From contig JAMPIQ010000003.1 of NCBI GenBank assembly GCA_024699855.1, positions 5,456,001 to 5,520,000 on the forward strand: 64,000 bases of DNA, in the 5' to 3' direction. A program made the position numbers and the translations under genes. Each line of letters starts with the position of its first letter. Position 1 is the first letter of the stretch. The notes under the pieces were generated by a model. The model ran no database searches. It was not told the origin of the DNA and saw only the letters and a program-made list of their open reading frames with translations. The DNA is from Aphelenchoides besseyi (Eukaryota > Nematoda > Chromadorea > Rhabditida > Aphelenchoididae). Positions 21,950 through 35,206 of the stretch are shown here, piece by piece.

Positions 21950-24900
21950 GCTCGCGGATTCATTTAACGTTGGCATTTTGGTGATTAGAACTGCATTTAT
22001 ATTAAGTTATTGTTGTTGTAAAGTCTACAATAAAGCATGAAAATATACCGGTTTTACGAAGATACAAAGCGCAATAAACAGTTCGACGATTTCCGTTCAC
22101 TTTTAAGGCACGTGTCATCTACGAGGTCGTTAGTGTCAAAGAGATTGTGCGAAGATTCATGTCGTTTTTCACAAGCAAGAACTAATTTCTTGCACCGATT
22201 TACAGCGGATAAGCACCAGAAACGAGCGAATTGTCTTGAAATACGAGGGTCATTTGTAGAATAACCAATTCGTCATTTCCGTTTGTTCGTGTGGAACTTT
22301 TGAGGTGGAATTCAATTTCCCGATAACTTTAAAGGCATTTTTGTTCGAAGCTTTTGCAAGACGAAAAGTGCTCTCAGTTATGATTCTCAACAAGATTTTT
22401 TTATTGCACGTGAATACTTTGATTCAGTCATTATTCGGAGTACGATCCCTAAGACGAGTGGAACCTTCAAAGTGTTGAGCTTATGATTACAAACACAAAC
22501 AACCGCACCTACGACCGTATTTGGGATTGTGATTGAAAACACGTCATAATTCAGCGCATTTAAACGCAAACTTTTCGAGTTTTACAATCTAATTAGCGAA
22601 AACCAAAGGCATTTCGAAAATGCGAGACTTGTTGTCTTCCGCTTGTCGGTCGAATGTAAATCGAAAGTGCGCACCTTCTTTCTTTATTCTTCTCGCGGAC
22701 CTCGCTCTAAGTCCTTGAGGTAAAGTTCTTCCATTTTCCATTTTTTTCACTTCGTTTTTCATTTTCTAACTGCGCTCGTACTTTAAAGTCAATTGAAATC
22801 AATGGCCGTTAAACAGAAAAGTTATGTCTCATAACCTGAAGCCTGAAATCCGATTCCACGTCCTTCTGCATCGTAAAATTGTTTTCAGCTTTGAATCCAC
22901 ATGCCTACCATAAGGTTCGTTCCGCGTTGTGAAACGATAAAACTTTTCATCGTCACAAATTTCTCATTTTGTGTGCGCATGAGCAATTGCAGCTAATACT
23001 CTCGAATTGACAATCTTCACGCCTTCAGACGCGTGTTCGCTCAACCAATTGGACTGTCACAAGAGTTAAGGGACCCAACGACTACTCACGTATATCCATT
23101 CCAGGAAGTCCACGGCCTTTGAATTCATACTGAGAACGGACCATTAACGTGGACAATAGCGATTACAGACGAATAATTTTTTCTCTCTTCTTTCAAACAT
23201 TCTGACTGGTCGACGGAAGTAATAATTGGAACGCGAATATTTGTTGTGTATTCGAAAATATATTCTAAACTTCAGTTCTTTGCGTTTTCTATCGACCGTC
23301 TTTGGGAATCAAAGATACATTCCCTTTTGTTTTCGTCCAACTCTCGTTTTTATCATCACAGAACATTAAGGCAAAAGAACTTTCAGTCGACTTACAAGCC
23401 AAGCGGAACGAATCACAAGTGTCGGGGGCCTCTTGGCGCAAAAGTCCCAATTTCGAATGCAAATCATCATGCAAAATACCGGACGAAAAGACCAACCAAG
23501 TGCGGGAAGCGTGTGTTTGAAGTGTCGCATGGGCACATATTTTCATTGCCTGCGGCGTTTTCTTCTTGTCCCCAACAGTCCGCAAATCAATAAACTGCAT
23601 CAGCATCAGCGACGCACACATGTTTTCCGAGCGCGGTCGAGTGCCGTTTTTGGCCAAATGGACGAGTGCGCACTGCCAAAACGTCCAAACGCGTTGATTC
23701 AATTCAAATGCCACGAGCGAGTTCCGTTGCGCCGTCCGCTTCTTCTATTGGAGTTGGTTAGAGTATCGTGGACATTCAGTTTTGTCTTTTTCGGAGAGTT
23801 TCTTGGTCCGCGACTTCTTCGCCCTTTTTCTCACGCCATCTTGTTATTATGGCCAATTCTATTGCTCATTTCAGAACGACCGTCGTCCTTCTTCGTGGAC
23901 ACGCAATTTGCTGCGCACGCTTCAAATTGCCGTCGGAAATCTTCACTACGTGGATTGCGCATCGCTTGTTAGAAGGATTGTGTTTGATTTGTAAACTTCA
24001 GATTCGAAATGACGTGCGAGTTAGATGCGACTTTTGTATCAACGATGTCCATTTGAAGAATTCAATTGCAGTTCCGAAACTAACAACCGCCAATTGGATT
24101 GATGTCAAAGTCGCTGTATGAAGTCGCGGAGTTTTGGTTGTTGGTCGAAATTCAATTAACGCAATTGTTAATCGTCTTTGTCGCTATGCATCCGCACTTT
24201 CGCAATTAGCGACCTTAGCGGCTTTCCCTTAAATCGTTCTCGATTCCTGACTCATGCGTCTTAAGAAGCGAAATCCGCCTTGGAGTGTTTTCTGTTTACA
24301 AGTTAGTATATTCGATCAGTGTTCATCCGCTCTTTAAGTCGCTAAAGATCGTGAAATGTTTGTGACGCGACGCAGTCAAACTGCGCAAACATTTTTGCTC
24401 GACATTTCGCGACGGTCAGGCGACTTTATGCTCAAATTGGTTTACATCCGGGAGTAGGCCGAGAGTCGGTCTTCCGTTTTTTCACGCCAAACATCGGAGC
24501 TACTTGAGTGTGTGGGTGAACGGAAACAGGCGTGGTCTTGGGCCAATGAAATCCACAACCGTTCGCTTGAGACGTGAAGAAGCTAATTAAGTAGGGACTT
24601 TAATCCGTTGGGTTGGTCGTGACTGCGTTTTGCGATAAGAAGAATACGCGCGTGCCGTTTCTTCAGCTCTCTAAATTGGCATTTGTTCGTGACAGACGTG
24701 CGGCCAAATTAACTCGGCACTTCGACGAACAGTAGAAGGTCGTTGAGTGCATTAAATTTATTTACTGTCAATTTTAACCAATTTAACAGTCTTTATCGTT
24801 TTTGGTTGTTGGTTTTCACGCGCATTGTCTCTTCTCTCTGTGCCCCCGCTTGTGATTCACAGGTCGTCGTTTCACGATGTTTACCTTTTGAATGCTTTAA

Positions 24901-26438
24901 GCGAAAGAGTTGCGCAACTCATCGTTCTTGACCTTTTCCATCGATTTACTTTGACTGTCCGTCCGTTTTGCTTGTGGCACGACGTTTTAATATCGATGAG
25001 ACGCCGAGTTCAATCGCTTCATAGATGCGACTACGAGCTTTGAGGAACGACGTTGTGCGTAAGTGTTCGTTTTTATTGATAATAAGAAGATTTCGGTCTG
25101 TTGGCATGGTAACTATCTAGCGAACGACATTCTACCCGTTGTTCGTCCTTCTTCATTTTCATTTGCTCTCGAGGCGAAATTGCGAACGTCCGCTTCGTGG
25201 TTATCGCATATTCGATGGTGTTCTTTTGAGCCTCAGATGTTGTCCCAACTAAACAAGCGTTTACGTTAACTGACCTCGCTGTTGACAATTTTGAATTTGA
25301 GGTCCTTAGTTGTAGTTTTGATGTGTGAATGCGGACTGTTGACGTACTTCAATTGTCCAATTCTCAGCGCGCCTCCTTTTTGTTCGCTGTCGATGGCCTT
25401 TTTTCGCACGTTCCATTAGTTATGTCTCAACGTAGGTAGCCCATGGCAACCATACATGCTACTCTCTCACCTAAGACCGCTAATCCTCGATAACACCGCA
25501 GCCCTCTTCTTCGCTTCCTCACCTTTGGCCATTACAGACCGTTGTTTTGGTCTTCTTTCGACGGTACGTCCTTCTGTCCATTGTCTTCGAAGACGGAAAA
25601 CAAACTGTTATGTTGCAACGGTATTCGGTCTGAATTTTTTTGCCAAGCAAATAGTGCGCGTCTTAACGCTGCCTCAAATTTCCAATGTTGAAAGTCAACG
25701 TACCATCCCAAGCGGCAGAACGTGACTCGGGTTCCGGCCTCCACTTTGCCTCAGTGCGGTCTTCGTCGTCGAACACATTTACCGTATTCGTGAATCGTTG
25801 CAATGACGTGCTTTTCAATAGCACCTGTCATGAATCGCGTAAATATAATACCGAAAAGTTTTCGAAATCTCAGTCTCGTTTATTACTCTCAATGTCCCTG
25901 AGTGCCGTGTAACATTCGCTTGTACTCACTGTTAAATGTTTTAAATCCAATTAAATTGCTGTTTGAAAAAGGCGACAACTAACAATGCAGTGGCCTCTGG
26001 GGAAGACGTGCCGTAGACTCTGTTGGGACTTCAATTAAAAGCCTAAGCGGATGTTCGATGATTTTCAGTTAATAACCGAAGTCTCTTCTTAAATGTTAGG
26101 GCACAAGTGTTGTTGACATCGTATCCGTGTAAACGCACATCTAAATTGGCTTCTGTGGTGCATTAAGAGGTTGACAGAAAGAGCGCGAGTGTTCTCGAAG
26201 GCAAAGACGCACACGGTGTCTCCTACCGCATCTTCGCGTGCCGTTCAACGATGCTATTTTAATTGGAAAATGCCGCACGTCCGTTGCCAACTGCCACTTC
26301 ACGATTCGTGTTTTTCGTTCCGCGATCCCACGACTTTGACTTCTTTAAATCGCGTTTCTTTCTCACGGTCGCGTCGTCTGCTATTTCGTATGTTCAACAA
26401 AGACACTCAATTCGTGTGTTTTCAGGTCCAACACAGCA
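21950..26438. other. Long noncoding region upstream of calsyntenin
   Basis: After the MFS gene's polyadenylation site, about 4.4 kb holds only short frames on both strands with no exon chain or domain. The longest frames (23246-24121) overlap each other in several phases and both strands, as expected of chance in a C/T-rich stretch. The region probably carries the promoter and enhancers of the neuronal gene at 26439. No tRNA or repeat recognised. Confidence 0.55.
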
Positions 26439-29400
26439 ATGTGGACTCGTACCACGTTGGTCGTTGGGTTGTTTTTGGCCGTGGTTGCGGCCTCGCATCA
26501 TAAGCATCACCATCGTCAACCGATCATTCAGTTGAATGGTGCCGAAGAGTTTTTGGGATCATTGCGCGAAGATGAACGAATCGTTAACATTTCGCCACAT
26601 TTAAGTGTTTATCCCGATACAGGTACGTTTGTATTCCTGCTCCTACGGTAATCACGAGCATTCGTTTCGCAAATCCGCTCTATCAATGGTGACATTCTTA
26701 AAATCGGAATGCCAAATGAATAAGCGGATTCGAATGCAAATCCCTTCGTAATCCGACAATTTTTGTTCGTCAATCCTTGGTCTTGATTACCGTAGTCGAG
26801 AAAAGGTGTCAAAGACAGAAGCCAATTACTTTTTTGAAAACAAATCAGTTGACAGTTAGAATGTACGCCATAAAAACTATTTAGGTCCGATTTGCAAATA
26901 CGAATTGACATCGACGTCGAACGATGAGAATCCGTTCGAAGTTGAGATCTTGGACAAGCATCAGGGAACAGCAATTATTCGTGTGCGTGACAACGCAAAA
27001 CCAAGTAAGACATATATGGTCGACATAACAGTACGATTGTTTTTAGTTGATTGCTCACACAACGAATATCATTTGCGTGTTGTTGCTATTCGCTGTGCTG
27101 ACGACACTTCGCGTTCCGAACCCGCATCATTGAAGATTTCGGTTAAGGACACGAACAATCATGGTATATTTTGTTATGAGAAGCTTAGTGTACTATATGA
27201 CGTTTTAAGCTCCCGAGTTTGATGCGCCTTGGTACTCGTTTGATGTTGTAGAAGGAAAAATGGAGAGTAACATCGCTCGACTTTACACGAGTGACAAGTT
27301 GGTGTTGTGAGGGCAAGAATCCGAATTGAAGATTAACTTTAGGGATTGCGGTCATCCATACGGTAAAATCTGTCGCTATGAGATCACGAACGCACTCGAA
27401 GGATTTCCATTCCGCATTGATGATCAAGGAGTTTTGAGCACAACTCGACCATTGAATCGTTCCGATGCTGAGTCGCATATTTTAACTGTTGTTGCTTACG
27501 ATTGTGGAATGCAACGATCGAAGAGTACTCTTGTCACAATTAATGTAAGACGAAACTGTAACGAAGGACTTCGCGGCACGCCGGCTGCTAATACTCCGAT
27601 TCAGTAAGCAACTACACGCAAAAACATCAATTGCATTGTTTTTAGATATGCACCCGGAACTGGAAGTCGGATCTTAATGCCCGAAGCTGAGCTGATTGTT
27701 TGTCCAACTGAAAAGAAATGTGAAGTTAAGAAAGCGACTAGCGAATTGAAATTGGACGTTGAACGTGATGGCGAACAAGACATTGCTTCGACACAAAAAT
27801 GTGGAATGAATTTGAAGACGTTGGACTTGTTGCCACGTCCGAAAAGTACCATCAACGAGCGCAATGTCGTGATTGGTCGTGATGGAAAAGAAAAAGAACT
27901 ATTAGTCGATTCGGTTGAGAAACCGGCTAAAGATGTAGCACCAACGACAACCATCAAAAGTCCGACAATCGAAGACGATGGAGAAGAAGAAGACGATGGC
28001 GAGGACGAGAATGACGAAGATTTGTCTGTTGAAGAACGAACTCCTGCTCCCGTCGAACGTTACGTCTTTGATGGAAAATCGAATGCTGTTATTGTGCCAA
28101 GTGCTACGATCAAACAAGTGATTCCGGAACGCTTTACTCTCGCTTTTTCGATGAAACATGCTGCTGGAACAAAAGACGAGCAAAGTCAAAAACAAAACAT
28201 TTTGTGTGAAACCGACGACTTTAGTGAGTTTTTGACATTTCGATATCGAATTCATTTAACTGTTCAGACATGAATCGTCATCACATGGCCGTCTATATTC
28301 GTCATTGTAAACTCGAGGTGTTATTGAGACGTGAGGCAGCGCACGCAAGTGCCGAATTTCGTGCCGCTGAATGGCGTTGGGAGACTCCCGAAGTTTGCGA
28401 CGATCAATGGCATTCGTACTCCATTCTGTTTAATGACCTCGATAACGTTCAACTTTACATTGACGGACGTAAATTCACGACCACCGAACGTAATCCCGAA
28501 ATTCTTGATGACTGGCCATTGCATGAGACAAAAGAACTTGTGAGTCTTATGAATAAACAACGTCATTTATTTGTTTAGAAGACTCGTCTTGTTGTTGGTG
28601 GATGTTGGCATGGAAGATCATCTTCGATGGTTCAATTCTTTAAAGGTCATTTGAGTTCGATGTATTTGCTGCCCGGAGAAGTGGAATCAGAAGCTGCTAT
28701 TGAATGTCTGCATCAACCAAAAGAACGGTAATTCTTAAATTACTTCAGCCAAGCAATGAGTTTAGTTTGCGTTTCGATGCAATGGAACAATTGGTGCCGG
28801 GTGAAAGTGCAACTTTTGCCGAAGATCAAACCCGACTCACCTTGGTTGCCAACACCGTTGAAGATTTGTCATTGCTTTTGCAACGAGTCGAATACGTTAA
28901 CACCAACGCCGCCGCACAACCCGGAAAACGTCGTTTGACCGTGAGCTCTTCGGTTCAATGCGGTGAAAATGAAAAACATTCGTTGGGTGTTTACGAGACC
29001 AATGTTCAAGTTAAGAAAGCTGAAGACCCAATTCTGTCGATTAGCGGACAAAATTTGATTAACACTGATCGCCACAGTTTGAAGGTTGGTACCGCCATGT
29101 TGCCCGACTTGCAAATCACTGTAACACAATCGGTTGGCGGAAAAGAAATCGACGTCACTGAGAAATATAATCTCGACAATTGCAAACTACATCTTCGTCC
29201 ATCAAGAGATATGGACTTGGAATACTTCTCCAGTCCGGCTGCTTTGATTGCGTCGTTGAACGTTGATTTCGAACACGATGCTCAGGTTAGCTGTCTCCAT
29301 ACAATAATTGTTCATTCAAAAAATCTTTAGGGTATTCTGTTGAAAGGAGAAGAAACAATTCACGGATATCTTGAGGTTTTGTCTAAGATCCATTACTTCG

Positions 29401-30333
29401 TAAGTCCAACAAAAAAGAGAACATTATAATAACAGTCCGTTATAGAATACTCGTCCCGAATCGTACAACAAACGAATGTACACTTTGCAATGCACAATGA
29501 ACCAAGGAAAAATCTACAGTAACGAATTTTTCGTAACGGTAAGCTGCCCCAACAAAACAACCTAATTGGAGAGTCTTCAGATGAACATTGATTCCGAGAT
29601 GAATGAAGCAATTGAAAAGGTAGGTTGACGTACAATAACCCGAATAACACACGTATGTTGAAGTTGGAACGGGCATCGCAAAAGCTGGACATCGACGAAA
29701 ACGATTTGATTAAACGTTTCGAACCATCAGCTTTCGATCAATTGGGTGCAAATCGTCTTCAAAATATTCTCGAAATGGATCTTCCTCGTCCGAAGGCGTT
29801 GTTGAGTCATCACGGTTATGAAATGGGACAACAAGGTGCATTTGCTGGCGGAGCAATTGCTGTTATTGTTGTCATTTGCGTTGGGTTCTTGTTGGTACTT
29901 TTGGTTGTCGGTGTGTTGAAGATGCGAGATAGTCCGATTCCTCGTCGACGTCGCCAACGAAAAAATCCGGCAATGCAAGAAGGAATGGAATGGGACGACA
30001 GTGGAATGAATGTATGGTTTATATTTCAGTTAATAGAAACGTACTTCAATATTCAGATTACCGTCAATCCGTTGGAAGATGTTGAGAAACAAGAGCAAAC
30101 GGCAGTTGCCTCTTATTCGGAATCAGAAGACGAAAGTTCGGATGGAGAAAGGTAACAGAACGAAAAGAATATAGTGATTAGTTGTCATTTTAAGTTATCA
30201 CGATGAAGATGAATTTACTGATGAGGAATCCGAAACTACGCCGTTACCACATACTTCAAACGGCCGCAACGGTTTGGAGTGGGACGACAGCACTTTGGCT
30301 GCTTCGAATGTCGCTCGTACTTATCGAGTTTAA
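26439..30333 (+). CDS. casy-1: Calsyntenin
   Basis: Multi-exon gene encoding a type I membrane protein of about 970 residues. A signal peptide (LVVGLFLAVVAAS) and a His-rich stretch come first. Two cadherin repeats follow, with EYHLRVVAIRC in the first and SHILTVVAYDCG in the second. Next come an acidic linker (about 27960-28030) and a laminin-G-like LNS domain with DDQWHSYSILFND and LVVGGCW. The single membrane span is at about 29850-29920. The cytosolic tail carries two W-acidic motifs, EGMEWDDSGMN and NGLEWDDSTLA, which in calsyntenins bind kinesin light chain; the two are separated by an acidic Ser-rich region. Calsyntenin is a synaptic adhesion and kinesin-1 cargo-adaptor protein needed for learning in C. 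elegans. Start chosen for the signal peptide. AATAAA at 30821 gives a 3' UTR of about 490 bases. Confidence 0.92.
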
Positions 30334-31562
30334 AGACGAAAAGAACGAAAATACAAGCGGATTCCCAACTATTCCCTCATTAACTACTCTCTCTTTTAAT
30401 CATTCCACAACTACCGGTTTCTAACATTTAATCCGTTTCCTTTGTTACGCATTTTCTCAACACAACAACCATCTGCTTATTCGATTGTAACTGTTTACAA
30501 CATTGCGCAAGCATTCTTTCTTGTCGATCTTTTGGCCGGTCCATTCAACAATCTAATTTGGTCAAAACAAAGATCACGATTCACACCCAAATAACAAGCA
30601 TTCGATAAATTTTGGTCTCAACCATCCGTCTCGGTTTTGGATTCAATGAAAGTCGTTAATTTTCTCTCGTTATTAATCACTTTTCGTAACCAAAAACACT
30701 ATCAATCCTGATCTGATCCTTTAGAACCGCACACTTTACTCTTTCCATTAGCATAGTTATTCAGAAATCTACTTTCTTATAAACTCAAAACGTAATCTTC
30801 TTCGTAGTTTTCATTTGACAATAAACTCTGTACTTTCCAATTTTTATTCTCAAACACGAACGAATATTCACACGTATTTGACACGTTCAGCGGCAACTAG
30901 AAAGGTAGTCTGTTCTTCTCCAACTTCTCGTAGACCAATCGGACCGAATTCGCAATCAGCACACATCAAGACCATCACTCCATCTACAGTTTGCCATCCA
31001 ATCTACGAACAAACATAAGAAGTTATCTTGGAACGATTACCGTGTCGAAATCGAACTCGTCATAAGTTTGCCACCATAAAGTCGTTCTCTCTTTGCCCAC
31101 AGACGCAGAACCGTTCAGCGACATGATCTTCAGTTCACGTTCTACGCTCCATAACACCGCAACATTTGCTGGAAAGATCAGCGACTGGCAGCGACGACAC
31201 ACAATTGGACGTTTGTTTCTACCGTTCTGAAAATCACATCACCATCAAAACATCCGCAGCAAATCCAAACCGCATTGAGTAGATCCGCTTCATTCACCGG
31301 CTCGTTGACACCCGTGCACCTGTCGTTGATTGATCTGCCGACAACTGAGAAGAACATATCTGACGACCTCAAAAACAACCAAATGACTCAGTCTTAAAGT
31401 CCTAGTTTTGCATGATCGAATTGAATGCTAATTTGTTTCATGCAAAATTTTATTCACACAATAGTCCAATTAAACTTTATTGATTGACACCAAATTAATT
31501 CAAGTATACGTTCAACTCCAACAACCAGTGAATTAAATAAATTAAGGCTAATAACCGTTAAA
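30334..31562. other. 3' UTR of calsyntenin and intergenic region
   Basis: The first part to about 30840 is the casy-1 3' UTR. The remainder lies between the converging casy-1 and coatomer genes. AATAAA signals on the minus strand for the coatomer gene lie near 31475. No gene is supported. Confidence 0.55.
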
Positions 31563-34500
31563 TTACGCTGCTGTTTCGCCTTGTTTTTTCCGTTGAGTTG
31601 TGCTGATCTAAAACAACAAAGTTCATCAAAATCGAAAAGCGACAAAACCACCTTGTCGCCAAGTGATAGAGCCATTCCTTGTGATTTTGCACGCACACGA
31701 ATGTGTCCACTAATGGCCGAATTCGGATCAAGAGGATCGTTCTTTTCGATCGAAATGTTCGTCAAAGCATCTTCACCAAAGATGGAATGAGCGCAGAAGT
31801 TACCAACCAAAAATCCACACTCTCCATCTTAATTTCAAAATTAACTTTTACAAGATTAATTTTGACAAACCTAAGGCCGCTCCAGTGGTCAAGAGCTTCA
31901 TGTTCGTTGCTTCGGCGACATGTTCCAAGTATTCGCGAAGATCGGTGATTGATGTGTTAACCGAGACTTTGTTCTCCCATTCGAACTCGGCCCACATCTT
32001 TCGGAATTCGGTATCCGTACACGCTCCAGGCACAATGTAATCCTACAAGACTGAGTATTAAACTTTTTACAGTTGAAACATACCATAATGTCAATATGAA
32101 TATCTTGCAAGTACACGCAATTTCGATCGGACGTTGAACCACGAACATCATAAGCGATAGTCGAAAAGATGACGCCGTTTTCTGTTGAAGTGACTTTGAC
32201 TGTTGCCTGTAAATAACGATAATTGACTTATTGCACTTGACAGTTGTTGGTACCTTGATGTTGCTAAAATCGTGCGGTGCCAAGGTTAAAGGCGTCGGTT
32301 TATCGACCAATTTCAAATCGCCAACAGTCGAGAGTTCCAACGACAAATTTTGAAGCGTATCGGAAGTTTGATTGACCACAAGGACATCAAGTACAATGTC
32401 GTATTGATTGACATTCACATACGCTTCAGCATACACGGGATCCGAAAATCCGGCCAATTGAACGATTTTTCCCAATTTGGAGCTCGCAAAATCGAATTTC
32501 GTGCTTTTCGGAGCGGTACCCAACGCTTGAGACAAACTTAAATCGAAAAGATTCGTTGAAGCGGTTGTCTCGCCGGCTCGCGCGCTTAATTGCGAAAATG
32601 AAATCGTCTTATCGGCCTGAAAAGCTTAACGATCACGAAGTCAATTGATACAATGGCCAACCTGAACAATTTTGTTTCGTTTAGTATGCGTTTCTTCATG
32701 ACGATCGGCATCTCCTTTGACACTGAGCATAAGCTCCAATGATGAGCGACACTGCTTAAGGAAAATATCGTTAGCTTCTGGCCATTGATCGGCAATCAAA
32801 CGAATGGTCGTTGACAAGCGATCCAGATCGTCTTCGGTGATCTTTTTCGAGCTCAGTGTCGATTTTCCAAGACGAATAATTGAAGCCAAAATAAACATTG
32901 CTTCTCCAGCGAGCTTATTTACAGTCGCTGACGCGGCTAAACAATCCGAATTGATTGTCAATCTTTGAGCTAAAGAACTTACTTTTGTTGATTGCAGCAA
33001 AACGAACAACCAATTTGTTCAAAGTTGTTGCCACAGAAGATGCGATGAAGAAGTTTCCTTCGTACAACAATTTACGGAGAATTGGCTTTTCGCTAACGGA
33101 ATTGGCAACCGTTGAGACCAGAGCCGATTGAGTCGCATAAGTTCCATCGGCTGTGATGAGTGTAGCTTTTGTTTTAGCGGCAACTTGTTCGGTTTTCTTG
33201 TCGGGTTTCTGATCCGCATTTTCCTTGTCAACATCTTCGTCAACGATCGGAAGATCGCCGGTAGCCGATTTGATCAAATCGAAAACCTTCAAAACAGAGT
33301 CCGCACTGTCCGTGTATTCTCCCAAAATCCACAACGCTGCACGGAAGACATTCGCATTGCGAATAGACGGGAAAATCTCCTGAAAATGGTTGTAATTATG
33401 ACAAACTTGCAAGCATACCAGAAGTTGTTGAATAATCACTGGTCGTAAATGAGGAAGACGTTGAATTGCTTCACGAACAAAAACCAGAACATCGCTCGCC
33501 GCCAATTCGTTTTCATCGGACAGAAACTCCATAAGAACGGGGAAAATCTGTTGAGCAACATCCGGAAATTTGATTGTCGCCGAATGAAGAGTTCGAACAA
33601 GCAGTTGTTTATAAAGATCCGTGTTTTCTTGCGTCTCGTTATTCGTCTTGTCGATTTCTTTCTTCAGAAACATGACCATTTCGTGGACGTTTCGAGAGGA
33701 CACCAGATCCAATGCCAAATGTAAAATCTTCTTGCGCACTTCAAGATCTGTAGCCGACAGAACACGCAGAATGTCCATAAGCAATTCCTGGAGAACTTTT
33801 TCATTCGGAATATTCTCTCGAAGTTCAATCAAACGGTCCAAAACAATCAACTAGAAAACGGTGTTGTATGGTGAAATTGCTATTATTGCTTCTTACCTTC
33901 ACGTTGTTATCTGCTTCCTTCACAATCAAGTCGATGTATGCCGATGCCGCTGCTTTGACTGCTGAACGCGCTGAACTTAACGTGACCAACGTTGCTGCTG
34001 CTTCGTAGCGAACAGCTGCTGATTGTGATTGGAGAAGATTGTAAACACAACGAATGAAACGCGAACGTTCCGCTGGATTCGTATGACAAACCTAAAGAAG
34101 CTGAAGCCCAATCAATCCTTTAAACCACAAACCTTGTAAATCAACTCGACGATAATCAACTGCAAAATATCGCCGAACGAATTGACTTGATCAATGCAAC
34201 TGGACAAATAATCTAACGCTCGGCTTTGATCCACATGCAAAAGCATCATGAACGCATTTCGCTTACACGATGCGTCCTGCTCCGACTCCAGAAACTGAGA
34301 AATCAATTCCGGAGCATCGGAAATCAAAAACTCAAAGTTGCCTAAATAACATTGGTAATCAAGTAAATGAAGAAGAAACTAACGATATATAGTAAAAATT
34401 GCAAGAACCGCATTTCGACGCACATATGAATGACGATGATCAAGACACTTGCGAATCGACGGCATCAGCGGCTCCAAAAGCTCGGGCTCTTTGAGTTTGC

Positions 34501-34912
34501 ACAAAAACCGAAGAGTTGATCCACGAATAAACTCGTTCGGATGTTGCAAATCTTTTCGATAGGCATCACAAACGAGAATCATTTCGTGCAGAAGTTTGCC
34601 GTCCGCATTGGTTTTTGGAACAATTTCCCAAAAGACGAGAAGAAGCTTCTTGAGAAAATGATCGGTGGTGGGCAGACAGAAACGGATTACACACATCAAC
34701 ATGCCACCTGGCAATTTTTCGCCATTCAACATCATGTAAATCAGCTTCTTCAAAGCCTCAGCTTTTACTTTCACATCGCCTACAAAGAAAAGAGTTTTAT
34801 CGAATAAATGAAATTTACCTTTTTCCAACTTCTCCTTGAGTGTATCCTCTTTCGGCACATCGAAGTCGTTCGGGGTATGAATCAACGTATAACAGGTCTC
34901 GGACGAAGCCAT
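31563..34912 (-). CDS. copb-1: Coatomer subunit beta (beta-COP)
   Basis: Multi-exon gene on the minus strand, about 960 residues, close to the family length. Beta-COP is part of the COPI coat for Golgi-to-ER and intra-Golgi transport. The N-terminus [16 protein letters not shown] and the Adaptin-N HEAT region ([43 protein letters not shown]) are plain. A charged linker ([18 protein letters not shown]) separates it from the C-terminal coatomer-beta appendage-like part ([45 protein letters not shown]). The last short exon ends with a Lys/Gln/Ala-rich tail at 31563. The start is 295 bases from the divergent SUMO protease gene, so they may share a promoter. Confidence 0.93.
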
Positions 34913-35206
34913 GGTTTACGAATGGACAAGAACGAGAAACACAACAAACATCCAACCTCTTTTTGCGGCGTTTCGTTCAACGTGTCCTTCAGTTTGCACC
35001 GAATATTTTGTTATTGATTGGTTGAAGATCGATGAAAACTGTTTGCTGAGAAACTCGGTTACCATCGGATGAGCGTCAGTGATGACATTCAACTGAGTTG
35101 AGGGCGCGTCTTATTGTCGTATAAGTTGATATTCTGTTGAATGTGTTTTCGCTAATACCGTTTCGATATATTGAGATTCTCAGCCCTTTCATCTCGTTCA
35201 TTCGAA

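Noticed and set aside
22037..22264. Frame of 75 codons just after the MFS transporter gene
   Set aside because: Begins at the polyadenylation site, has no recognisable domain and no conserved look.
23246..24121. Overlapping open frames on both strands up to 179 codons
   Set aside because: They overlap in several phases, show no domain, and lack a coherent exon chain; a low-stop C/T-rich stretch explains them.
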